DNA from: Erythroxylum novogranatense | Taxonomy: Eukaryota; Streptophyta; Magnoliopsida; Malpighiales; Erythroxylaceae | Reading direction: 5' to 3' | Length of the DNA stretch: 64,000 nt | NCBI GenBank assembly: GCA_029891385.1 | Contig: CM057231.1 | Span: forward strand, 20,553,300-20,617,299 | Shown: in pieces, positions 12,024 to 23,547 of the stretch | How the letters are laid out: each line of letters starts with the position of its first letter | Position numbering within the stretch: the stretch's first letter is position 1 | The notes under the pieces: model-generated | What the model was told of the DNA's origin: nothing | Databases searched by the model: none | Seen by the model: only the letters and a program-made list of their open reading frames with translations | Translations under genes and position numbers: made by a program

Positions 12024-12262
12024 CTCTACCAGTTCTCGCCCGTCTACCGAGCTCTCGCTCCTCTACCAGTTCTCGCCCGTCTACCGAGCTCTCGCTCCTC
12101 TACCAGTTCTCGCTCCTCTACCGAGCTCTCGCTCCTCTACCAGTTCTCGCCCGTCTACCGAGCTCTCGCTCCTCTACCAGTTCTCGCTCCTCTACCGAGC
12201 TCTCGCTCCTCTACCAGTTCTCGCTCCTCTACCGAGCTCTCGCTCCTCTACCAGTTCTCCTT
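12024..12262 (-). repeat. 37-bp tandem array in gypsy-1 LTR (left)
   Basis: Unit starts lie at 12024, 12061, 12098, 12135, 12172, 12209 and 12246 (last one partial), exactly 37 bp apart. Each unit is two similar half units, CTCTACCAGTTCTCGC(C/T) and (C)TCTACCGAGCTCTCGCTC. It is GC-rich within AT-rich surroundings. It has no stop in any plus-strand frame, which explains three overlapping open frames here that are not genes. Confidence 0.95.
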
Positions 12263-12980
12263 CTTCCCCAACACATCCTTAAACACAATTCCAGTGTTCC
12301 AGATCCCCTGACTCTGAAACTCTAACCCAAATTTTCCTCTGTGAACAACTCTCAATTAATTCGATACACAAATACAACAAATCCTTAGCTTATTCCTTCC
12401 AAGAACCATTTCCCTTAATTTATCAACACACATAACTCATCAATTTCATCGTGGAAACCTTAATATATATATAATCATCAAATATCTAAACCAATCATCA
12501 ATATAACTCAATCGACAACGAATCGTACTATCTAAGGCAAGAAAGAAGCAAACTTTCTTGATGAAAGCCTCAAGCTTACAACGATCACCAATCCTTAACT
12601 CTTACACACTCACGATAACACCCGAGTAGAACCCATCAAGAAACACTCTCAACCACCCAATCGGACATAATAAATGCCATAAATGCGGTAGAAACCATTA
12701 ATGACAACATTAAAACCATAAAACTTACCAATCACAGATCGAATCCACGATCTCTCAAAATCACGAAACCCTAGAAATCCTTCAAAATCCTCGATCTACC
12801 AATCTCAAGCTTCCAACCTTTATCAATCGGTAGAGACATATTAGACTAATTACCATAAGGAAGAAGCCAAAAGAAATCAAAGGATCTCTCACCGTTGGGA
12901 GGAATCGAAATCACCGTAAAGGGAAAGAAGAGAAGCTGAAAATGCCTTAGCAAACTTTTCCCAAATTTCTTTCAACCCTA

Positions 12981-12990
12981 GTATTTATAG
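12981..12990 (-). promoter_or_regulatory. TATA box of gypsy-1 LTR (left copy)
   Basis: The sense strand reads GGGCTATAAATACTAGGG, a strong plant TATA box about 475 nt into the LTR. Transcription would start near 12950 and run leftward, leaving about 2.4 kb of R/U5, which includes the putative intron. Confidence 0.65.
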
Positions 12991-13460
12991 CCCACTCTCC
13001 AAATCGGTCAAATTTCATCTCAATTTCAATGGCTTAACACATAAATTTTCTATCGAAAAATTCTAATTTTCCATTGCCATTGGACGACCCTTTCAATACT
13101 ATCTGATCAATCGATTGATCACTCAAATATTTCCATCCGGTATTTTCTCCGAATTTCCGAAAATTTTCTAAAAGTCTCTATAAATTACCAATCACCCATA
13201 AACGATATTAAATCGATCGGTTGAACTTAATTACTCTAATTTCTCAATTAACTCCAAATCAATCAGTCCGATCGGTCCATAGTCACAATCAAATCCTGGA
13301 AAATCATGAATGCACGTACCTAAGAATAAATGCATATGCAATAAGCCTGTTCCTCTATAATTAGAGGCCGATATCATCTTCGGTCGATAAATGCGTTGAA
13401 ACCTATCGGTATGGCTCATAAATACCAAAATACCCTTACTAACGATAGCAGGATGTTACA

Positions 13461-13475
13461 ATTCACCCTCCTAAT
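13461..13475 (-). promoter_or_regulatory. Polypurine tract of gypsy-1
   Basis: The sense strand reads ATTAGGAGGGTGAAT directly before TGTAACATCC. It follows the chromodomain frame, as expected for the plus-strand primer of a gypsy element. Confidence 0.75.
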
Positions 13476-13495
13476 AAAATTTCGTCCTCGAAATT

Positions 13496-16400
13496 TCATA
13501 CCGTCCCATCAAATAAATGAGGATACTGGCTCCTCATAAGCTCCTCTGTCTCCCATGTAGCTTCCTCAGAAGAGTGGTTCTTCCAAAGGACTTTCACCAA
13601 TGGAATCACACGGTTCCTCAGTTGCTTGACCCGTGATTCAATGATCCGTACCGGCTCCTCTACATAACTCATATCACTGGCTATCTCGATGTCCTGAGCC
13701 GGAATCACATGTGTCGGGTCTGATCGGTACCGTCGGAGCATACTTACATGAAATACATCATGCAACTGGGACATCTCGCTCGGTAAAGCCAATCTGTAAG
13801 CCAGTGGTCCAATCTTCTCAGTAATCTCATAGGGACCAATATACCGAGGGCTCAACTTGCCCTTAAGGCCAAATCTCAATACTCCTTTCCAAGGAGACAC
13901 TCGAAGGAACACTCGATCACCCACACTGTACTCCATATCTCTCCGATGCTGATCCGCATAACTCTTCTGTCTGTCTTGAGCCGCCTTGATGCGACTTGAA
14001 TCAATCAGATCTTATCTCTCGTATCTGGATCACTCGGTCCCTCTATCAATCTCGACCCTCTTCATCCCAATACAATGGTGATCTACACTACCGCCATACA
14101 AGGCCTCATCGGTGCCATCCAATCTTGCTCGATCTTTGGTTGTTGTATGCAAATTCTATCAATGCCAAGTACTGATCCCATGCACCTCTGAACTCCAGTA
14201 CACATGCCCGAAGCATGTCCTCGACAGTCCTGATCGTCCTCTCACTCATCCCATCATGCGAGGATGAAATGCGGTGCTGAAATTCAGTCTAGTACCCATA
14301 GCAGTCTGTAGGCTCTTCCAGAACCTCGATGTGAACCTGGGATCCCTGTCTGAAACTATTGACAACGGAACCCCATGCAACCGTACAATCTCTGCAACAT
14401 ACTTCTGGGCCAACTGATCGAGAGTATTACTCTCCCTTCCTGGCAAAAAGTGAGCCGATTTAGTCAATCGGTCCACTATGACCCAGATAGCATCATGTTG
14501 CCTCGGTGTCCTAAGCAACCACATCACGAAGTCCATAGTAATTCGCTCCACTTCCACTCCGGAATGGGCAGCGAATGCAACTTTCCCATGGAGCCTAATG
14601 CTCGCCTTAACTCGCTGACATATCGGACATCTAGACACGTATCGCCACTTGCTTCTTCATACCAGCCACCGAAATGCCGTCTCGAGTATTATACATCTTG
14701 GTGAACCGGGATGCATAGCGTCTGTGACCACATGAGCCTCCTCTAGGATCTCCGTCTCGGATCATCAATATCCGCACACACCCTCCGTCCCATCCACAAT
14801 GTCCCATCTCTCAACTCGAACTCGAATCGACACCGATCTGAACTCTATCAATCGGTCTCACTAATCAGGGTCCCGATCCACGAACCCTCCGAATCTGTCA
14901 TGCAAAGATCGGCTAAAGCCTCGAGTAGCAATCGGTGCTCCATCGACCCAGATCCAATCAGACATTCGCGCTCTCAATTTGAATCGGACTAAACAATCTA
15001 TCAACTGAATCAGCCGCACTCCCATAAGATCTCCTACTCAGTGCATCGCCACCACATTGGCCTTTCCTGGGTGGTACTCAATCGTACAATCATAATCCTT
15101 CAGTAACTCTACCCATCTCCTCTGTCTCAGATTGAGATCCCTCTGGCTCAGCAGATACCTCAGACTCTTATGATCAGTGAAGATCTGGAACATCTCACCA
15201 TACAAATAATGTCTCCAGATCTTCAGGGCAAATACCACTGCAGCTAACTCCAAGTCATGGACTGGATAATTTACCTCGTGAGGCCTCAACTGTCTCGAGG
15301 CATACGCTATAACTCTCCCATGCTGCATCAATACACATCCCAATCCCTGATGCGAGGCATCACTGTAAACCACAAAGCCTCCAGTCCCGGAAGGAATACC
15401 TAACACCGTGCGATGCGTCAACCGATGTTTCACTCCTCAAAGCTCTTCGGCATTCCTCGGTCCATCCGAGGCGGTACATTCTTCCTCAATAACCCGTCGA
15501 AAGGCGGAGATCAATGAAAACCCTCGGCGAATCTCAGATAATATCCGGCCAATCCTAGAAAACTTGCAACTCGCACGATCCCTAGGGCCTCCGGCTCATC
15601 ATCGCCTCTATCTTGTGAGGATCCACCTGGATACCCTCACCAGACACCACGTGTCCCAGAAATACAATCTCATCAAGCCAAAATTCGCACTTAGCAAATT
15701 TGGCGAATAACTGCCTCTCTCTCATGACCTGCAGTACAATCCTCAGATGCTCGGCGTGCTCCTGACTATCCCTTGAATAAACCAGTATGTCATCAATAAA
15801 TACAATCACAAATCGATCCAGGTAGGGCTGAAATATCCTATTCATCAAAGCCATAAAGGCTGCCGGGGCATTAGTCAACCCAAACGGCATCACTAAGAAC
15901 TCGAAGTGCCCATACCTACTCCGGAAAGCACTCTTAGGCACATCGGCCTCCATGATCCTCGGTGATAGTAACGGATCGAAGGTCCAACTTAGTGAACACA
16001 CAGCTCCACATGGCGATCAAATAGATCATCAATCCTAGGCAGTGGATACTTATTCTTCACTGTCACCCGATTCAACTGCCTATAGTCAATACACAGTCTC
16101 AGAGTCCCATCCTTCTTCTTTACAAACAGTACCGGAGCTCCCCATGGCGAAACACTCGGTCTGATAAACCCCTTGTCCAATAGCTCTTGTAACTGAGCCT
16201 TAAGCTCTCTCAGTTCCACCGGTGCCATCCTATACGGAGGGATCGATATAGGAGCGGTACCGGGAACGAGATCGATCTCAAACTCTATCTCTCGCTCTGG
16301 CGGCAAACCCGGTAACTCCTCGGGAAATACATCCGGAAAGTCCCTCACTACGGGAACCTCCTCCAATCTCCGCTCCACTCTAGAATCCACTACGTGAGCC

Positions 16401-18010
16401 AAATAGGCCTCACATCCTCCCTGAATCAATCTCAGGGCGCTCATAAAGGATATCATCCTCGCAGGCACTGCCTGACTGACTCCTCTAAACACCACTCTGG
16501 GCTGGCCAGGAGATTCCAACACGACCTCCTTGGCGTAACAGTCCATAACAGCCCTATGCACAGTCAACCAATCCATCCCCAATATCACGTCAATCTCTCT
16601 CAGAGGCAATATAATCAAATCAGCACTCAAAACTGCTCGGTCAATCTGGATCGGACATCCTATACATACCTCTCCTAATACAGTCGTACTACCCAGAGGT
16701 GTACTCACCTCCAACCCATACTGTAACCTCTGCCTATTCCCATGCAGTCTACATGCTAAATGCGGTGCAATAAAGGAATGGGTGGATCCAGGATCCAACA
16801 ATGCATATACTTCTATGCCAGAAATAAGAAGCATACCCGCAACAACATCCGGTGAGTCCTGGGCCTCCTGCCGTGTCATGGCATAGACCCTCGCCTGTGA
16901 TTGCTGCCTGCCACTCGGTCCCTCGGACCTCACTACAGAACCCTCTACTCGGCCTCGGCCTCGACCTCGGCCTCTCCATCCTGATCCACCACCACGGCTC
17001 CGCTGGACCGTGGTATTACTGCCTGATCTGCCAGTCATAGTAGACTGGGCTCCCAAAGTCTCGGGGCAGTTCCTCACTAGGTGCTCCATCGAGCCACACC
17101 TCAAGCAGGCTCCCGATAACCATCGGCACTCTCCACTGTGCCTCTTGCCACAGTGCTCACAATCTGGGACAGTCTGTCCTGACCCTCTGGCGCTACCGCC
17201 ACCACTAGCAGTCTGTGCGAATCTGCCCCTCTGCCCATACCCAGTCTGTCTGGCCCCTCCAGCGGACCTGAAGGGCCTGCTCTGACGCTTACTATAACCT
17301 CTGCCAGCACTGCCCTGGCTATCACTAGGTCTCTTATGTCGGGTCCCCTGTCCAGTCTCAGTCGCATTCTGTCGTAGCAGCTGCTCTATCCTGACAGCTG
17401 CAGCTCTCAACTCGGTAAATGAGCTCATATCAGATCTGGCCAGCCGGGTGCGAATCTCGAAATTGAGTCCACCCTCAAATCTCCGGCATCTGTCGGCCTC
17501 AGTAGCAATCAGTGCAGAAGCATAGCCCATCAACTCGTTGAACTGAACTTCATAGTCAGCCACAGTCATCTGTCCCTGTCTCAACTCTAAGAACTCTTGC
17601 ATCTTCATCTCCAGATAGACCTTGGGCATGAAATTGTCCACAAGACCCTCGAAAATCATCCCATGTCGAGTCACGTGGCTGGTGGTACTTGCCGGGACGA
17701 TCCTCCACCACCGATATGCGGGACCACAAGCAAGGAGACGAGTAATCGAACCTCTCCTCGGGTCGCAGTCCATCTGGTCGAGGACTCGCTCAGTCCTCTC
17801 AAGCCATCTCTCAGCCTCCGCAGGGTCGGTCTACCATAGAAATCAAGCGCCCCACACTGCGCGATCGATAATCTGCGTCGTTCCGTCTCACAGGAACTCG
17901 AGAAGGTAACTCCTCTGAAAGAGGCATAGGGGACTCCCTACTAGCTCCTACAGATTCTTGGTCACCGTGGTCGCTCTACTCGATCTCCCATTCGATGACC
18001 TAAAATGCAT
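13496..18010 (-). pseudogene. Gypsy-1 gag-pol polyprotein with chromodomain, frame-broken
   Basis: Reading leftward from an ATG near 18010: gag ([15 protein letters not shown], then a frame opening at 17773 with AYRWW); two Cys/His motifs near 17050-17150 ([26 protein letters not shown]); protease [12 protein letters not shown] near 16780; RT start [19 protein letters not shown] near 16080; RT palm with [15 protein letters not shown] near 15800; RNase [17 protein letters not shown] and [11 protein letters not shown] (15038-15433); integrase (14246-14638, TMDFV, VIVDRLTKSAHF, SDRDPRFTS); chromodomain at the end (PVRIIESRVKQLRNR, WETEELMRSQYP). Breaks occur near 17780-17990, 15990-16010, 15440-15580, 14640-15030 and 13940-14250. 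Most look like small indels, not stop-causing substitutions, so some may be assembly errors. Confidence 0.9.
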
Positions 18011-18087
18011 AAGAAATTCGGATCAGCTCTGCTATTCTTACACAGTGATTCCAGACTAATAACACTCTATGCCCAAAAGATGCCAAA

Positions 18088-18103
18088 CCATGCTTTGATA
18101 CCA
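18088..18103 (-). promoter_or_regulatory. Primer-binding site of gypsy-1 (initiator Met tRNA type)
   Basis: The sense strand reads TGGTATCAAAGCATGG, four bases inside the right LTR end. It closely matches the complement of the 3' end of plant initiator methionine tRNA (TGGTATCAGAGC...), the usual primer of this group. Confidence 0.85.
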
Positions 18104-18471
18104 CTAATGTAGCGCCCCCTCATCGTAGGGTACACATCGAGAAACCCGTAGGTCGCTCCGACACGTATCCCACGATAAAGGTTCACTACCGAAAATTTCG
18201 CTAAAATCCACATGGCATCGCGATAATAATTGCAATAAATCGAAATCGAAAATTAATATCCAAAATGTAATTTATCCAATACAATCATTCAATCCGAATA
18301 GACAAATCTATCGGTCTCTAACAAAATCAAAAGGAAAAGCGACAAGGCGTCTATCCTAAGTCATCCTCAAAATGCTAACCCAAATGACCGACCTTTGAGC
18401 CATCACGATCCTCGCGCCAAGCTTCCTTGGCGGCAGAAAGAAAGGTCTTGAGTTAGAGTCTACTCTAACAT

Positions 18472-19154
18472 CTGAAAAATAGGTTGCAATTTGGGGTGAG
18501 TTTGCGAACTCGATGAGAAACCATCATCGATGGTTCGCTCAAATCATGCATTACGCGCTGGCGTACAAACATAATCTGATAATATTCATTACCAATATAA
18601 TATAACGATCTATAACGATTCTGCGATGTCGGTAGCCACTTATAGTACAAGTAACAATAAGCGATAATTTAGAACAATTTGCAATAACGATGCGATCTGA
18701 TGATTTCATATTATCACGTATTTCATGAGTCGTCACAACACGATCAATCATGTAAATGCAATGCATATGTGACTCTTTCCATTATTCAGCTTTTGTGCCC
18801 AAGTGCTCGATCGATTATCGATGTGGGCGTCGAGATTTCTCCCCTGCCAAGCCCGGTCGATGCGATGTATGAGCTCAAAGCTCATTTCGGTGAAAATAGC
18901 AACTTGGGACACATTCCATTATGTGATCATGCATTTATGCATGCGGTACCATGTTCGATAATTTACGGTGTGTGGCTATAAAGCCCGGTGTTGATCCAAA
19001 GATCACGTAACGATGCGATTCAATTCAAGATAAAACATGCAATTCAATCCATTACATGCCAAGAGTCATACGGTAGTCATATAATTCACCTTTGCATGTA
19101 ATTCACAATGGCATGTAAGCACCCGAAATTTGAGAAACCAACTAGGTTACTCAC
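18472..19154 (-). other. Putative intron in gypsy-1 LTR leader (right copy)
   Basis: Sense donor CTG|GTGAGTAACC at 19154, acceptor ATTTTTCAG|ATGTT at 18472 (683 nt). The hairpin AACCATC-ATC-GATGGTT is at 18519-18535. In the element's own transcript this copy would be in the 5' leader, between cap site and PBS. Confidence 0.4.
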
Positions 19155-19651
19155 CAGAACTTCCAACTCTTGCTGGAAGTCCCAAAGATGTCCGTGGAGC
19201 GACGATCCAGCGGTGCCTCTGTAACGATGAAATACAGTCCCATTACTAGATGCTCAATTTACCGTGCATAATGCATATGTCTCAATGAAATGATGTACAA
19301 TGCATGTTCACGATTTCCTAGCTAATACCCAATTTTGGACTCTTAGGTCCAATTCACGACTCTTAGTTCGGTTGATCGACATTAATTGCTCCATTCCTAG
19401 AATTCAGTCAATTTCCTCAATTCATATTCTCTATAACCATTTCCTATTCATTCGGTCAAAACCTCTATTGCAATTTCCAATTTAAAACTCCAATTTGAAT
19501 TTAATCCTTAGTCGACTGAATTTGTAATTTTCTAAGTCCTAATTCCAAAAACCTCAAACACACCTCTTCGGACAACTAGGGTGGAGGTCGCGACCAGGGG
19601 TGCGCCTGGTGCTCACCCGTATGCCCATAGGCCGCCTCAGAGTTATTGCTC

Positions 19652-19902
19652 CTCTACCAGTTCTCGCCCGTCTACCGAGCTCTCGCTCCTCTACCAGTTC
19701 TCGCCCGTCTACCGAGCTCTCGCTCCTCTACCAGTTCTCGCTCCTCTACCGAGCTCTCGCTCCTCTACCAGTTCTCGCTCCTCTACCAGTTCTCGCCTCT
19801 ACCGAGCTCTCGCTCCTCTACCAGTTCTCGCTCCTCTACCGAGCTCTCGCTCCTCTACCAGTTCTCGCTCCTCTACCGAGCTCTCGCTCCTCTACCAGTT
19901 CT
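19652..19902 (-). repeat. 37-bp tandem array in gypsy-1 LTR (right)
   Basis: Same array as in the left LTR (starts 19652, 19689, 19726, 19763, then again 19816). Around 19781-19800 it has one extra half unit and a shortened spacer relative to the left copy, so the arrays have diverged by unit gain or loss since insertion. Confidence 0.93.
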
Positions 19903-20628
19903 CCTTCTTCCCCAACACATCCTTAAACACAATTCCAGTGTTCCAGATCCCCGACTCTGAAACTCTAACCCAAATTTTCCTCTGTGAACAACTCTCAATT
20001 AATTCGATACACAAAATACAACAAATCCTTAGCTTCTATTCCTTCCAAGAACCATTTCCCTTAATTTATCAACACACATAACTCATCAATTTCATCGTCG
20101 GAAACCTTAATATATATATAATCATCAAATATCTAAACCAATCATCAATATAACTCAATCAACAACGAATCGTACTATCTAAGGCAAGAAAGAAGCAAAC
20201 TTTCTTGATGAAAGCCTCAAGCTTACAACGATCACCAATCCCTTAACTCTTACACACTCACGATAACACCCAGAGTAGAACCCATCGATAAACACTCTCA
20301 ACCACCCAATCGGACATAATAAATGCCATAAATGCAGAGAAACCATTAATGACAACATTAAAACCATAAAACTTACCAATCACAGATCGAATCCACGGAT
20401 CTCTCAAAATCACGAAACCCTAGAAATCCTTCAAAATCCTCGATCTACCAATCTCAAGGCTTCCAACCTTTATCAATCAAGAGACATATTAGACTAATTA
20501 CCATAAGGAAGAAGCCAAAAGAAATCAAAGGATCTCTCACCGTTGGGAGGAATCGAAATCACCGTAAAGGGAAAGAAGAAAGCTGGAAAATGCCTTAGCA
20601 AACTTTTCCCAAATTTCTTTCAACCCTA

Positions 20629-20638
20629 GTATTTATAG
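20629..20638 (-). promoter_or_regulatory. TATA box of gypsy-1 5' LTR
   Basis: Sense CTATAAATAC, identical to the box in the left LTR. This copy would drive the full-length transcript leftward. Confidence 0.65.
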
Positions 20639-21106
20639 CCCAACTCTCCAAATCGGTCCAAATTTCATCTCGAATTTCAATGGCTTAACACATAAATTTT
20701 CTATCGAAAAATTCTAATTTTCCATTGCCATTGGACAGCCCTTTCAATACTATCTGATCAATCGATTGATCACTCAAATATTTCCATCCGGTATTTTCTC
20801 CGAATTTCCGAAAATTTTCTAAAGTCTCTATAAATTACCAATCACCCATAAATGATATTAAATCGATCATTGAACTTAATTACTCTAATTTCTCAATTAA
20901 CTCCAAATCCAATCAGTCCGATCGGTCCATAGTCACAATCAAATCTCGAAAATCATGAATGCACGTACCTAAGAATAAATGCATATGCAATAAGCACATT
21001 CCTCTATAATTAGAGCCATATCATGCTCGATCGGTGAATGCAAGAAACCTATCAGTATGGCTCATAAATACCAAAATACCCTTGCTAACAGTAACGGGAT
21101 GTTACA

Positions 21107-21111
21107 CAATT
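21107..21111 (+). repeat. Target-site duplication CAATT, right of gypsy-1
   Basis: Directly follows GTTACA and matches 10471-10475. The CACTA-1 coding frame resumes here (LVLRALQAF). Confidence 0.9.
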
Positions 21112-22689
21112 GGTCCTAAGAGCTTTGCAAGCATTTATGCTAAGTTGGTAAGTTCTCCGATGAGTAATAATCTAATAAGAAATTGTTTTAATTTTTTAAA
21201 TTATTTCTAAATTGTAATTAACAATTGTTTTTGTGGATAGCAAAATGAAAGAGAAGATAAAAGTCCACTCTCTAATGCTAAAAAGTACATTGCAACTTAT
21301 AAAACGAAGCCTGGAAAAGTGTACAAGCAATCTACTAAAGCTATAAGAGAGAAAATTGTGAGTAATGTTAGTTTTGTAAGAATTTTCTGTATTGTTCTTA
21401 ATTTTGTTGAGATGCCTAAATTTATTACTTATTTCTTGTGTTTATAATTCCATTTTATTTTTTTATATTGTTGATTTGTTCTTCTTGTCAAAATGAGTTA
21501 TTTTTAGTATAATTGGGATTATACTACATTTTTTGTAATCATATATGGTGCTTGCATTTATTACTATGACTGCAAATTTTCTTTTGTAGGCTCATATTGA
21601 AGAAGTGCAAAAGGAAAATGATAATAAAGTTGTGGTTGATTTGGGGGTAATAAAGCCTAACCATAATAAAGTTTTTGGAAGAGCTATCAAAGCATCTATC
21701 ATGAAAGAAAAAAAAATATGGTGAGTAAAACCTTGTACAAAGTCCCTAATGAGTATTTGCAGTTCATCAAGAATGCATTAGAAGAAGAGATGAATCAAAA
21801 AGTAGAAGTTGAGAAGGAGAGAATGAGAAAGGAATTAGAATAAGAGAAAGTTGAATGCTTGGAAATGAAAAGGAAACTAGAACAAGATAAAGTTGATAAA
21901 GAAGAAACGATGAAACAAATGCTCTCCCTCATTCAATCTCAACTTAGGCAACCTAACACCACTAACATAGACATGCTTTGTAAATTGATTACACCTAGTC
22001 AATCAAGAAAGAAATCTTCTATTCCTCCAAACCATATATATCAACATGAAGAATATCAGGTAACAAATTTCTTTAATTTAGTGTTTTTGTACATCATCTT
22101 GTTATCTTTTTGTTGAAATTAGCTGCGTATGTTCATGCTTTTTGAATTTATTTATAAATATAACAGAATCATTGTGTTGTTAATTTTTGGACAATATTAT
22201 TTGTCTTGACTAAATTGACGTCACAATAAAGTAGTTAGTATTTCTTATTTAACATATATCAACTTATTTGTGAGCATAATAGTTTTACAATTCTAATATG
22301 CTTCTTGTTTCTTTCTTTCTTTTTATGTAGGATGGTGATAATTAGGAGTAGAAAAAGAGGTACTTGGTAAAGGATTTTGATCGCCTATACATATTGGTTT
22401 TGCTTATTATTTAGATTAATTCACTTATATTCTATATGGAATAGTGGATGATATTGTAGATGGATATTTTAGCTAGTGATTTTTGCTTTAGATTTTGAAT
22501 TTTACAAGTCCTTATGAACTATGTATTATATATAAATGTCATTTTTATTGTTAATTTATCTTTGATAATATGTACGTAATTAAGACATACATAAATATCT
22601 ATATATTTCTTTTAATGTCGATATAGATGTTGACTATATAATAAGAAGGGCTTGATTTTGCGTTAAATAATATTGACAACAAAAGAATA

Positions 22690-22957
22690 AATTGTGGCTT
22701 TTATTATTACAAATTATTGCCTAAAAAAACTATTTGTTACCTTATAAAGAGTTAAAAGTGTTGCTATAGTTTGAAGCTAATGTGTTGCCTTAGTCAAAAC
22801 TTAAAGCAATATTTTCTTTTTGCCTAATCTTCTCCTTCTGTTGCCTTATACTTATTGCATCGTCACTTCTTATAATAATATGAATTATATTGCCTTAAAC
22901 CAAAGGCAACAATAATTATACTTATAGCAATGGCCTAAAACACTTTTTGTTGTAGTG
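22690..22957 (+). repeat. CACTA-1 3' subterminal repeat region and terminus
   Basis: AT-rich stretch with several copies of TTGCCTTA or close variants (ATTGCCTAA, TGTTACCTTA, TGTTGCCTTA, TATTGCCTTA), ending TTTTTGTTGTAGTG. Clustered subterminal words next to a GTAGTG end are typical transposase-binding regions of CACTA elements. Confidence 0.7.
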
Positions 22958-23547
22958 AAAAGATAACATAAGTGATAACTTTGTTGGACATTCTGATTAA
23001 TAAGAGTTAATGGCTTGATCTATTTGTTGTCAAAACTATGACAATAATGTTGCTTGATGTATTTGTCACATTTAGTTTGAATAATATAATTTGATTCATT
23101 TCTAACTTGTTTAAATGTTAGTCAATTTGCTATAATCCTTAGAATTAAGAATTTAGAATTTGATTATAAATTTATGAGATTAGTTGAACCTTTTATATTA
23201 TTAAGACAACATAAACATATATCTTACTTTTGTTACTTGTATGTTTGGCTAAAATTGGTGTTGTATGTGACATAATATGTGTTATACTCTCTTGCATATA
23301 TATTTATATTTGAGGAATGAAAAATCAAAATTTTGACCTTAAATACAAGTTGCTGTCGAATTTATTCTTTCATGTTAAGGTTCCGACTTTCTTCTAAGCA
23401 CATAACCCACGTTGTTTGACAAATCTTACTAAAATACAGATGAATATCTTTTCTGGAAGATTGAAATACGAATTCTCAACATAAAAACTACAAATGCTTA
23501 TTGTTCCATGAGCTGAGGAGGAGATTTTATGGAACAAAAGAGAGAAA
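22958..23547. other. Intergenic spacer, 3' flank of PME gene 1
   Basis: AT-rich, no credible frame. The right part would hold the 3' UTR and poly(A) signal of the minus-strand PME gene. Nothing else recognised. Confidence 0.6.

Larger units (their letters stand above)
10476..13460 (-). repeat. Gypsy-1 3' LTR (left copy)
   Basis: 2,985 bp, plus-strand ends TGTAGCG...GTTACA. On the sense (minus) strand it starts TGTAACATCC directly after the purine tract. It contains a TATA box (12980s), a 37-bp tandem array (12024-12262) and the intron-like block 10848-11527. Confidence 0.92.
10476..21106 (-). mobile_element. Gypsy-1: Ty3/gypsy chromovirus (Tekay/Del-like), full length
   Basis: Two direct LTRs (10476-13460 and 18108-21106) flank a minus-strand gag-pol. 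The PBS is next to the right LTR and the polypurine tract next to the left LTR; a 5-bp CAATT duplication flanks the whole. The order is gag, CCHC, protease, RT, RNase H, integrase, chromodomain, which marks a gypsy chromovirus. Total length is 10,631 bp. Long stretches of the two LTRs are identical (for example the first ~80 bp), suggesting a recent insertion, yet the coding region has many small frame breaks. Confidence 0.92.
18108..21106 (-). repeat. Gypsy-1 5' LTR (right copy)
   Basis: 2,999 bp, same ends as the left copy. The first ~80 bp are identical to the left LTR. Differences elsewhere are small indels and transitions concentrated at CG-containing words. It supplies the promoter (TATA near 20629-20638) for the element. 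Confidence 0.92.
9124..22345 (+). pseudogene. CACTA-1 second gene (Transposase_24, Ptta/En/Spm-like), split by gypsy-1
   Basis: Exon-like blocks on the plus strand lie at about 9124-9350, 9480-9760, 9832-10110, 10141-10350 and 10420-10475, then after the retrotransposon at 21107-21360, 21590-21720 and 21750-22060, ending at DGDN-stop near 22345. Recognisable words are RMANRPNYKSKEVFEDL, KKYIATYKTKPGKVYKQ and NKVFGRAIKASIM. They resemble the plant Transposase_24 family found downstream of TNP2 in CACTA elements. The last block is a charged coiled coil. An A-run near 21705-21715 and a TAA at 21841 break the frame. Several gaps have GT/AG-like borders. Family and order are fairly secure; exact exon limits are not. 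Confidence 0.6.
7215..22957 (+). mobile_element. CACTA-1: En/Spm DNA transposon remnant, interrupted by gypsy-1
   Basis: Coding remnants of two En/Spm-type genes lie between 7344 and 22345. The element ends at 22957 with TTTTTGTTGTAGTG, the typical CACTA 3' terminus, preceded by AT-rich DNA with repeated TTGCCTTA words. I found no matching CACTACAAC start on the left, so the 5' end is lost or lies outside the window; 7215 is only the first base that looks like this element. The coding frame is split at 10471-10475 by gypsy-1 and resumes at 21107. Confidence 0.75.

Noticed and set aside
11953..12325. Three overlapping open frames rich in SSTSSRPSTELSLLYQF
   Set aside because: They arise because the 37-bp repeat has no stop in any frame; the same is true at 19581-20081. 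They are antisense to the element and lack any domain.
18088..18103. tRNA-like sequence
   Set aside because: Only the 3'-end complement of initiator Met tRNA is present; it is a primer-binding site, not a tRNA gene. The same applies at 51361 and 58462.
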